From: Myxococcales bacterium
GTDB lineage: Bacteria; Myxococcota_A; Polyangia; Polyangiales; Ga0077539
NCBI GenBank assembly: GCA_013298625.1
Contig: JAAFIF010000073.1
Span: forward strand, 1-51,153
Reading direction: 5' to 3'
DNA length: 51,153 nt
Shown: piece after piece, positions 1 through 6,926 of the stretch
Layout: each line of letters opens with the position of its first letter
Position numbering within the stretch: position 1 is the stretch's first letter
Notes under the pieces: model-generated
Told to the model about the DNA's origin: nothing
The model's database searches: none
Seen by the model: only the letters and a program-made list of their open reading frames with translations
Program-made: the position numbers and the translations under genes

Positions 1-1038
1 CTGACGCCCGCCGCGCCGACCTCGGTCGTCGCCGACGAGCCCACGAGCGCGATCGACACCGCGCCCACGATGGTCGCCGCGCGCAAGGTCGACCGCGGCC
101 GCAGCGCGTGGGCCGACACCGAGTCCGACGCGCCGATCGCGCTTCCGCTCGCGCGTCGACCGTGGCGACTGTGGGCGCTCTCGGCGCTCGGCCTGTGCGT
201 GCTCGGTCTCGCGGCGATCTCGCTTCGGTCGGCGCTCAAGCCCTCCAACGCGACGCGCGCTCTCGACGCTGGTGTCCATCGAGACGCAGCCCTCGCGCTC
301 GACGCGCTCGACGATCGGCCCACCCCGGCGCTGGACCCTGGCGTCTCGCTCGCCGTCGCGCCGACGGTCCCGCTCGATGTGCGCGCGCTTCCTCGGGCGT
401 TTCGCAGCGCGCGCGCCGTGGCGGCGATGACCGCGCCCGCCCTCGTTCGCGACGCGGGGCGAGACAGCAGCGCCAGCGGGCCGTCGGCGATGGTCCTGTG
501 CGTCGCGAGCGCGCGCGGCGTGCGCGTCGTCGCCCGCGGCGGCGCCCTCGATCGCGAGGTCGAGCTCTGCTCGACCGACGTCCTGTCCGACCCGAGCACG
601 CAAGAGTTCGCGGGCCGCGCCGAGATGGACGCCGAGGTGCTGCGCGCGCTGCCGACGGTGCTCTGCGTCGGCGACGGGCGTTGGCTCACCACCGTCAGGC
701 GCTTCAGCGCGACGAGCGGCGCGCAAACGTGGCTCTTCACTTGCTCGCGTCCCGCGCCCGAGCCCGTCGTCGCTCTGCCCATCGACGCGAGCGCGACCGC
801 CGTGCCGAGCAGCGAAGCAGACGCTGCCAACGTCGCATCACCCGCCGCGAGCGAAGCGGACGCCGCGAGCGTCTCTGCGCCCGCGCAGAGCGAGCAGGAC
901 GCCGCGTCGGCTCAGCCCGAGCGCGACGCGCAGGCCGCCTCGCCCGCGAGCGCCGAACCCGCGCCCGAGCGCGACGCGAGCGCGAATCCCGCGCCCGAAC
1001 CCAGGTCCGCGAGCGAGCCCGCGGACGCGCAGCCCTGA
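1..1038 (+). CDS. C-terminal part of a single-pass membrane protein, probably a Ser/Thr protein kinase (5' end outside window)
   Basis: The reading frame is open from base 1, so the gene begins upstream of the window; the ATG at 70 is internal. The visible 345 residues start with a Pro/Thr/Asp-rich linker. One hydrophobic segment follows (WRLWALSALGLCVLGLAAI). After it comes a low-complexity extracytoplasmic part with a short Cys-containing region (VLCVASARG, VELCST, TVLCVGDG, LFTCSRP) and a long Ala/Glu/Asp/Pro-rich tail. Many myxobacterial Ser/Thr kinases have this juxtamembrane and tail arrangement, but no kinase motif lies inside the window, so the kinase label is inference. The four cysteines could form two disulfides in a small periplasmic fold. 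Confidence 0.6.
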   Translation: MTPAAPTSVVADEPTSAIDTAPTMVAARKVDRGRSAWADTESDAPIALPLARRPWRLWALSALGLCVLGLAAISLRSALKPSNATRALDAGVHRDAALALDALDDRPTPALDPGVSLAVAPTVPLDVRALPRAFRSARAVAAMTAPALVRDAGRDSSASGPSAMVLCVASARGVRVVARGGALDREVELCSTDVLSDPSTQEFAGRAEMDAEVLRALPTVLCVGDGRWLTTVRRFSATSGAQTWLFTCSRPAPEPVVALPIDASATAVPSSEADAANVASPAASEADAASVSAPAQSEQDAASAQPERDAQAASPASAEPAPERDASANPAPEPRSASEPADAQP

Positions 1039-1091
1039 GCGTTTGTTCGTCGCGAGCCCGCGCACCGCGCGCCGTCACCGCGCGAGGTCGG

Positions 1092-1112
1092 GCCGCCAAA
1101 AGGTCGGGCGGC
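1092..1112 (+). terminator. GC hairpin downstream of the first gene
   Basis: Six-base arms gccgcc (1092-1097) and ggcggc (1107-1112) flank a 9-nt loop, 54 bases after the stop codon of the preceding gene. There is no T-run, so this is only a weak terminator candidate. It could equally be part of the leader of the following gene. Confidence 0.2.
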
Positions 1113-1203
1113 ATCGCACACGGCAACGCAAGTTCGCTACGAAGTTCGCAGATCGACGCGTCTGGCTTGACGAAGCACCACCGAATCCGGGACGCTTTCC
1201 GCA

Positions 1204-2124
1204 ATGAGCGGCGGCTCGGACGACGGCAACGACTGGCAGGCGCGTACCCATGTGATTCGGTACAACCCCGCAGCGAACAAGCCAAAAGACAACGGCAACG
1301 ACTGCCTCGTGATCATCTACTCGCGCGACGTGAACCAGCTCGGGCGTCGTTTTGTACTCGACCCGAATGGGACGATCTCGACCGTGGGGCGCGGCGCGGA
1401 CAACGCGATCGTGCTCGACAGCGAGACGTGCTCGCGCAAACACGCGCGCTTCGAGCGGCGCGGAGAGGTCTGGTGGATCTCGGACAACGACTCGACCAAC
1501 GGGACGTACGTCAACGACGAGCCCGTGAAGTCCGCCGCGCTCAAGCGCGGGGACCACATCAAGGTCGGCGACACGATCTTCAAGTACCTCTCGGGTAGCG
1601 ACGTCGAAGCCGAGTTCATCCAGACCATCGGCGAGCTGATGGTGACCGACGGCCTCACGCGCGCGCACAACCGTCGGTATCTGACGGATCACCTCGAGAC
1701 CGAGCTGCAGCGCGCGCGACGCTATCGCAGGCCGCTGTCGCTCATCATGTTCGACCTGGATAAGTTCAAGGGCATCAACGACAACTACGGGCACCTCGCC
1801 GGCGACCACGTGCTGAAAGAGACCGCCGCGCTCGTGAAGCGAATGATCAACGAAGGGGTGATCTTCGCGCGCTACGGCGGAGAAGAGTTCTCGTTGCTCA
1901 TGCCCGAGACCGATCTCTCGGTGGCAGCCAAGCTCGCAGAGGCCATCCGCCGAGAGATCGAGCGGCACCCGTTTGTGTTCGACGGCGTGCGGCTCCCCGT
2001 GACCGTGTCGATGGGCGTCTCGGTCGCGACCGAGTTTACGACCTCGGCCGAAGAGTTCATCAAAGCGGCGGACGACAAGCTGTACGACGCGAAGCACGGC
2101 GGGCGAAACCGCGTGGTGTCTTGA
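1204..2124 (+). CDS. FHA domain-containing diguanylate cyclase (GGDEF)
   Basis: A 306-residue cytoplasmic protein with two domains. The N-terminal FHA domain (about 35-130) shows the GR pair (62-63), SRKH (77-80) and STNGT (97-101) that bind phosphothreonine peptides. The C-terminal GGDEF domain (about 145-306) has FDLDKFKGINDNYGH and the signature GGEEF at 225-229, an accepted active variant that makes cyclic di-GMP from two GTP. The RxxD inhibitory site expected just upstream of the signature is absent (the stretch reads NEGVIFARY), so product inhibition at the I-site is unlikely. FHA input suggests control by a Ser/Thr kinase. The truncated gene upstream may be such a kinase, but that is inference. 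Confidence 0.93.
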   Translation: MSGGSDDGNDWQARTHVIRYNPAANKPKDNGNDCLVIIYSRDVNQLGRRFVLDPNGTISTVGRGADNAIVLDSETCSRKHARFERRGEVWWISDNDSTNGTYVNDEPVKSAALKRGDHIKVGDTIFKYLSGSDVEAEFIQTIGELMVTDGLTRAHNRRYLTDHLETELQRARRYRRPLSLIMFDLDKFKGINDNYGHLAGDHVLKETAALVKRMINEGVIFARYGGEEFSLLMPETDLSVAAKLAEAIRREIERHPFVFDGVRLPVTVSMGVSVATEFTTSAEEFIKAADDKLYDAKHGGRNRVVS

Positions 2125-2146
2125 CGCTGCCACGCCGTCGTCTGAG

Positions 2147-2815
2147 ATGATGGGAGTGCTCTCTTCGCAGGTCGACGTTGTGTCTCCGTTGCTGCGCGTC
2201 GCCGTCGTCGCAGAGGATCCCCTCGCGCGCGCTGGGCTCGGAGCGCTCGTGGCCGAGCCCCATCGCGTCGAGGTCGTCGCGCAAGGCGGGGGCGTCGCGG
2301 ACGTGCTCTCTCCGGTCGGAGAGGGCGTCGACAAGCTCGCGGTAGACGTCCTGGTGGTGGACGGCGCGACGAGCGCTACGGCAGTCGCTCCGTCGTCGAT
2401 CGTCGGCGTCGTCGCCCTCGTGCGGGACGAGAGCGAAGCGCGCTCGGCGCTCGAGCACGGGGTGCGCGGGGTCGTGCGTCGCGAGTCTGGGCCGAGGATC
2501 GTTCACGCCGTCGTGCGCGCGGTCAGCGACGGGCTCATCGCCATCGACCCGAGCCTCGGCGAGCCGTGGAGCTTCGACGCCGAGCGCGCCCGCGCCAACG
2601 GCGCCAGCGCCCGCAACGAAGCGCTCACGCCGCGCGAGTCCGAAGTGCTGCAATTGCTCGCCGAGGGGATGGCGAACAAAGAGATCGCCTCGCGCCTCGG
2701 GATCAGCGACCACACCGTGAAGTTTCACGTCAACGCGCTGATGGCCAAGCTCGGCGTGCAGAGCCGCACCGAGGCCGTCGTGCGCGCCGCGCGCAAGGGC
2801 TGGCTGCTGCTATAG
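2147..2815 (+). CDS. LuxR/NarL-type response-regulator-like transcription factor
   Basis: A 222-residue protein starting 22 bases after the diguanylate cyclase stop, so probably cotranscribed with it. The C-terminal 65 residues are a clear LuxR helix-turn-helix: LTPRESEVLQLLAEGMANKEIASRLGISDHTVKFHV, followed by LGVQSRTEAV. The N-terminal part resembles a receiver domain, with an acidic pair near residue 23-24 and a candidate phosphoacceptor Asp72 in VLVVDG. The usual conserved lysine of the fifth strand appears as VRRES, so signalling may be non-canonical. No histidine kinase lies nearby. An ATG at 2150 is an alternative start. Confidence 0.85.
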   Translation: MMGVLSSQVDVVSPLLRVAVVAEDPLARAGLGALVAEPHRVEVVAQGGGVADVLSPVGEGVDKLAVDVLVVDGATSATAVAPSSIVGVVALVRDESEARSALEHGVRGVVRRESGPRIVHAVVRAVSDGLIAIDPSLGEPWSFDAERARANGASARNEALTPRESEVLQLLAEGMANKEIASRLGISDHTVKFHVNALMAKLGVQSRTEAVVRAARKGWLLL

Positions 2816-2826
2816 TCCCCGCTCGA

Positions 2827-3117
2827 ATGAGCACGAGTGAAGTGTCGATCGAGCGCTCGTTGAACGCCGAAGCGTTGCGCGAGCTGAGCGGCCAATGGAG
2901 CGCGATTCGCGCCGCGACGAGCACCGATGCAGCGCAGCTCCGCGCCCTCGAGCGCGGCTTCGAAGCGCACCGCGCCAGTCTCTTCATCGAGAACGCGACG
3001 CTGCAAGCCGAGCGCGCTGACGACGAAGCCTCCACGCGCATCGAGTGCAATCAGCTCGCGATCAAGGCGAGCACCGTCGCCCTCGCAGAGCTGCGCGAGG
3101 CGCTCAGCCCTCGGTGA
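2827..3117 (+). CDS. Small helical protein of unknown function
   Basis: A 96-residue protein beginning MSTSEVSIERSLNAEALRELSGQW. The start codon lies 11 bases after the stop of the LuxR-type gene, suggesting the same transcript. The sequence is charged, Ala/Glu/Arg-rich and lacks helix breakers over most of its length, so it is predicted to be alpha-helical or coiled coil. It has no signal peptide, membrane segment or recognisable catalytic motif. Its 3' end overlaps the convergent YbjN-like gene by 14 bases. Function is not recognised. Confidence 0.55.
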   Translation: MSTSEVSIERSLNAEALRELSGQWSAIRAATSTDAAQLRALERGFEAHRASLFIENATLQAERADDEASTRIECNQLAIKASTVALAELREALSPR

Positions 3118-3517
3118 AGCGCTGGCCGCCGAACTCGCCCTTGAGGTCGTCGTCGATCTTGTCGGCGACGCGGGCGATGAGGCCGAGCGCGGCGAGCAGC
3201 TCTTCGGGGTCCAGGTGATCGCCGAGCAGGTTGTGCGCGAGCCACACGCCGTTGTCGTGCGTGTACGCTTTGCCGAAGAAGAGCCCCTTGTTGAGCTGGT
3301 CGAGCTTCTCGAGCAGCGCCGGTGAGCGCTCGATGCCCTTCAGCACCGGGCAGACCAGCTCGACCACGGTGTGGTCGTTGATCCACGACTCGACCTTGAT
3401 GAACACCGCCGCGGATCCCCGGCGGATGAAGAGCCGATCGCCCTTGGTGCCGAACGAGACGTTCGCCTCGTTGAGCACATCGATGATTCGTTGGTGAATC
3501 TCTTCGACCGTCGCCAT
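3104..3517 (-). CDS. YbjN-like / type III secretion chaperone-fold protein
   Basis: A 137-residue soluble protein starting MATVEEIHQRIIDVLNEANVSF. The start at 3517 is chosen because a good ribosome-binding site (aaggagc) lies 9 bases upstream; an upstream in-frame start at 3577 has none. The pattern fits the YbjN family, which has a CesT/T3SS-chaperone-like alpha/beta fold: an amphipathic helix, a strand-rich middle (GDRLFIRRGSAAVFIKVES), VVELVCPVLKGI, LNKGLFFGKAYTHDNGVWLAHNLLGDHLDPEEL, and a final helix LIARVADKIDDDLKGEFGG. Such proteins are thought to bind peptides or act as chaperones, but the partner here is unknown. The gene is transcribed towards the small helical protein. Confidence 0.75.
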   Translation of the reverse strand: MATVEEIHQRIIDVLNEANVSFGTKGDRLFIRRGSAAVFIKVESWINDHTVVELVCPVLKGIERSPALLEKLDQLNKGLFFGKAYTHDNGVWLAHNLLGDHLDPEELLAALGLIARVADKIDDDLKGEFGGQRFTEG

Positions 3518-3526
3518 GACTGCAAA

Positions 3527-3533
3527 GCTCCTT
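3527..3533 (-). promoter_or_regulatory. Ribosome-binding site that fixes the start of the YbjN-like gene
   Basis: Read on the minus strand the bases are aaggagc, a near-perfect Shine-Dalgarno sequence 9 bases before the ATG at 3517. It decides the start against the longer in-frame option. Confidence 0.8.
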
Positions 3534-3598
3534 CTGAGCGCGGGCGCTACGAGAGCGTGACGCGCAACGTCGCGCACCCTACCACACGCGGCGAGCGG

Positions 3599-4801
3599 TC
3601 AACGGCAGCCGACGAGCGCGCTGACGGGGGCCTCCGCGGCGCGCTCGCAAGCGCGTCCGTAGAGGGTGATTTCTCCGTAGCCCTCGTCGCTCCAGTCCCA
3701 GCCGTTGATGTGCGCGCGGTCTCGCGGAAGCACGAGGCCGCCGACGTCGACGCGGATGTTCTCGGGGTCGTCGGGGCGCGACGGCGTGACGAACGCGCAC
3801 GTGGTGATGGTGGTCGCGATGTCGCGGATCGTCGCGAAGAGCTGATCCGAGCGACGCACGGAGTAGTACCGAAATTCACCGACGGGGTTCGCTCGACGAC
3901 CTGCGACGGCCATGGCGTTGAGCGTCTCGATCATCGGGCGCTCGTTGGGGCTGTCGAGGCCGATGACGTACGTGTACAGGCCCTGGCTGGCGAACTGCTC
4001 GACCTTGCTCACGACGTTTGTGCGGTCGAGGCAGAACCACCGCGCGAGCGCCGGGCTCTCGACGCAGATGTCTCGCCCGGTGGGGTCTTCGAGCGCGCAC
4101 ACGCACTGCTCGGGCGGGATCGTGGGGTTGCAGTTGGGCCCGCCGTCGGTGGCCACGATGAGGTAGCGAGCCTTCGAGCGATCGGGGTCGGTGCGAGCGA
4201 GCTCGAGCAGGGGTTCGCCCGCCTGGCGGACGGCTTCGAAGGTGGGCGTCCCGCCGCGAGGGCGAGTGTCTTCGAAGATGCGGAGGATGGCGCTCGCGTT
4301 GTTGTACCGAGGCGCGATGATGTTGAGCGGTCGGCCCAGGGGATTGACCGTGCAGCTCTCTTCTTGCGTCGGCGAGTCCACGACGGGGACGCGCGGAAAG
4401 AACAGCGCCCCCATGCTCAGCCTGCTCTCGACGTCGCCCACCAGCGTCGTGCGCAGCGAGTCGCGCAGCATGCTCCATCGCGAAGCGCTGCGCCCCGCGT
4501 CGGCCTGCGTGGCCTCGAGCGGAAAGTCCATCGAGCCCGAGCGATCGATCACGAACGTGACCTCCGCCCGCCGTCGAATGAGCGGAAATCTCCCGGGAAC
4601 GCACGCCTCGTAGCGCACGAACGGCACGTCTCTCTCTTCGACGTCCGTCGTCGCGTCCATGTCGATCTCGGGCACTTCGAGCCCGGTCTTCGCTCCGCAG
4701 CCGACGCTCGCGAGCGCGAGCAGCGCGGCGCTCGCCGCCGAGCGAAACAGCGTCGCCCTGTCGAGCGAGGTCGCTGGGCGTGCCTTTGGGGGCGCAATCA
4801 T
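3599..4801 (-). CDS. VWA-domain lipoprotein (paralogue 1)
   Basis: About 400 residues. The N-terminus has a signal sequence and lipobox ASVGC followed by GAKTGL, so the mature protein is lipid-anchored. An Asp-rich linker leads to a von Willebrand factor A domain with a complete MIDAS: DRSGSM (DxSxS), Thr in PRGGTPTF and Asp in VATDGGPN. Pairs of cysteines occur in CVCALEDPTGRDIC and elsewhere. The C-terminal part (CAFVTPSRPDDPENIRVDVGG through GWDWSDEGYGEITLYG) is shared with the next gene. The family binds ligands through a divalent metal at the cell surface; the ligand is unknown. The ATG at 4822 is an alternative start seven codons upstream. Confidence 0.85.
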   Translation of the reverse strand: MIAPPKARPATSLDRATLFRSAASAALLALASVGCGAKTGLEVPEIDMDATTDVEERDVPFVRYEACVPGRFPLIRRRAEVTFVIDRSGSMDFPLEATQADAGRSASRWSMLRDSLRTTLVGDVESRLSMGALFFPRVPVVDSPTQEESCTVNPLGRPLNIIAPRYNNASAILRIFEDTRPRGGTPTFEAVRQAGEPLLELARTDPDRSKARYLIVATDGGPNCNPTIPPEQCVCALEDPTGRDICVESPALARWFCLDRTNVVSKVEQFASQGLYTYVIGLDSPNERPMIETLNAMAVAGRRANPVGEFRYYSVRRSDQLFATIRDIATTITTCAFVTPSRPDDPENIRVDVGGLVLPRDRAHINGWDWSDEGYGEITLYGRACERAAEAPVSALVGCR

Positions 4802-4938
4802 CGTCTCGTGCCTGCGTACCATGGGTGGGGTACGGCGTTGACCAGCAAGCGCAGTGCCGCGGTCGCGTGCGCGAAATCCGCTCAGGTTTTCAGCGGTTTC
4901 TCAGCGACGCGGTCGAGGGGTGTCAGCGCTCTGACGGC

Positions 4939-6174
4939 TCAAAGGTCGCGGCATCCCACGCGCGCGCGGACCTGCGTGGCGGGCAGCGAGGCCTCGGCGC
5001 AGGCCATTCCGAAGAACGTGATCTCGCCGAAGTTGGCGTCGGTCCAGTCCCAGCCCTCTGCCCGCGTCGCGTCGCGCCGGATGACGCGCCCGTTGATCTC
5101 GACGTCGATCTCGTCGGGGTTGTCCGGACGCGACGGCGTGACGAACGCGCAGCGCGCGAGCGGCGCGACGATGCTCTGAAAAGCACCCTGCAAATCACCA
5201 GGGTTTCGCACGGAGTAGTACCGTCGATCGCCGGGGTTCACCACGGGGCGCGGCCGCCCGCCGGCCACGGCCATGTCGTCGATCACCGAGAGCAAGTCGG
5301 GCCGAGTCGTCATCGAGCCGTCCATGCCGATGACGTACACGGGGATGGGCGTGACGCCCGGCATCGCGGGCTGCGCGACGTCGCGGACCAACGCCACGGT
5401 GCGGTCCGCGTCGAGGCAGTTGTATCGCCCGAAGCGCGGGTCGTTGCGACACGTGTTGACGTCGCTCGAGGTGCACACGCACGTCGAGATGGGCGTAGGG
5501 TTCATCGCGTTGCAGTTGGGGCCGCCGTCCGTCGCGAGGACGATGTAGCGCGCGGTTCCGCGGCCGGGGCGGGCGCGGAGGTAGTTGCTCGCCACGAGCA
5601 GGCCATCGTGCGTCGGCGTGCCTCCGCCGGGCCGCGTCCGCGCGAAGAACGAGAGCAAGGGCATCGCGTTGCCGAGCGCGGGTTCGAGGTCGATCCCAGA
5701 CGCCCCGTTGCAGAGCGCGTCGATGTTGCCCTGGTCGATCGGGTTGATCACTTGCGGGTAGAACTTCGCCCCGAACGAAACGGTCCGATCGAACATCGGG
5801 ACGACCGCGCCGAGCGCGTCTCGCAGCACTTGCCACCGCGACGGCAGCCCCATCGAGGCAGGGTCCTGCGCGCCGTCGAGCGAGAACGCCATCGAGCTCG
5901 ATCGGTCGATCACCAGCATGATCTCCGCCCCGCGCCGCTCGAGGTCGAAGCGCCCTGGGATGCACACCGCGGCTTCTTCGGGCTCGATCGCGTCGCGCAC
6001 ATCGGACACGTCCGCGACGTCGACCACGTCGGGCACGTCCGGCGTCGCGTCGATCCCCGCGTCGACGCTCGAGTCCCAGACGCGCAGCCCCGTCTTGGCG
6101 CCGCACGCGCTCGCTGTGAGCGCGCACGCGATGGCGAGGAGGGCGCGCGGTCGTACCGAAGCGAAGGTGTTCAT
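4939..6174 (-). CDS. VWA-domain lipoprotein (paralogue 2)
   Basis: A 411-residue paralogue of the preceding VWA lipoprotein, with the same CGAKTGL lipobox context (TASACGAKTGLRVWDS). A linker rich in Asp and Val follows (DVPDVVDVADVSDVRD). The VWA domain shows MIDAS elements DRSSSM, GGGTPTH and LATDGGPNC, then CVCTSSDVNTC. The closing block CAFVTPSRPDNPDEIDVEING and EGWDWTDANFGEITFFG parallels the neighbour, which indicates a tandem duplication. The start at 6174 (MNTFASVRPR) gives a normal signal peptide; an upstream in-frame start would put 19 non-signal residues in front. Likely displayed on the outer membrane or periplasmic face. Confidence 0.87.
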   Translation of the reverse strand: MNTFASVRPRALLAIACALTASACGAKTGLRVWDSSVDAGIDATPDVPDVVDVADVSDVRDAIEPEEAAVCIPGRFDLERRGAEIMLVIDRSSSMAFSLDGAQDPASMGLPSRWQVLRDALGAVVPMFDRTVSFGAKFYPQVINPIDQGNIDALCNGASGIDLEPALGNAMPLLSFFARTRPGGGTPTHDGLLVASNYLRARPGRGTARYIVLATDGGPNCNAMNPTPISTCVCTSSDVNTCRNDPRFGRYNCLDADRTVALVRDVAQPAMPGVTPIPVYVIGMDGSMTTRPDLLSVIDDMAVAGGRPRPVVNPGDRRYYSVRNPGDLQGAFQSIVAPLARCAFVTPSRPDNPDEIDVEINGRVIRRDATRAEGWDWTDANFGEITFFGMACAEASLPATQVRARVGCRDL

Positions 6175-6244
6175 GGGTCGTACGATGTTCTGCCACGGAC
6201 TCGCGTCGCTCAGCCAATCCCCCGTGCGCATCGCGCGCGCGCGC

Positions 6245-6772
6245 TCAGCGGCCCATTTCGGGCGGAGGAAGGGGCCCAGGCACCGCGCACATCGGCCCGC
6301 CCGGCCTCGCAGGAAACAAATCGTTCACCGTGCACCAGCGCTGACCTGCGGGGGGATCGAGGTACGTCACGCTCGCGTCTGCTTCGACGCCCGAGTCGAA
6401 CGGCGGCGGGGGCGGCTGAATCCCGCCGGCGTCCGCGACGGGCGCCTCGCCGCTCGCATCCAGCGGAAACGGCACTGCTCCGCCCGAGTCGAACGGCGCG
6501 ATGAATCCCGTCCCTGAGTCCTCGGGCATCGGCGCACGGTCCCCAGCGCCGCCGCTGGTGACCGCGCAACGGCCCGACAAATCTCCGCTCGGACAACACA
6601 CGCACGTGAGCGCCTGGCTGTCCGCTGGCGGCGAGCGGTCCGGCGAGGCGTCGCTGACGGGCATCACGTTCGCGCCACAGCCGGCGCTCACCCCGCCGAG
6701 CGCAGCGAGCGAGCCCAGCATGGCCAGGGCGCGGGTGAATCGAAGGGCATGCTCGGACGCAAATGGCTTCAT
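6245..6772 (-). CDS. Short Pro/Asp-rich lipoprotein of unknown function
   Basis: A 175-residue protein starting MKPFASEHALRFTRALAMLGSLAAL with lipobox GVSAGC. The mature part is low-complexity (Pro, Asp, Ala, Gly) with four cysteines in CVCCPSGDLSGRC and a Cys-containing end (QRWCTVNDLFPARPGGPMC). No domain is recognised. It is the first gene of a leftward set with the two VWA lipoproteins, and all three share the lipobox plus acidic-linker architecture. It could be an accessory surface protein of the VWA pair, but that rests on position alone. It is divergent from the M1 aminopeptidase gene. Confidence 0.7.
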   Translation of the reverse strand: MKPFASEHALRFTRALAMLGSLAALGGVSAGCGANVMPVSDASPDRSPPADSQALTCVCCPSGDLSGRCAVTSGGAGDRAPMPEDSGTGFIAPFDSGGAVPFPLDASGEAPVADAGGIQPPPPPFDSGVEADASVTYLDPPAGQRWCTVNDLFPARPGGPMCAVPGPLPPPEMGR

Positions 6773-6926
6773 GGCTGTGGGTGACTCCGGTGCTTCGGTC
6801 GCGGTCGACCGTGAGAAAGACGGCGGTTCCGGCGCACGATGGCACAGGCTCCGCGGACACTCCGGGGTGAAGAGCAAATCGCGGGCCCGGCAGCGAGCGC
6901 CTGCGCTCTATGGCTCGCGGTGACTC

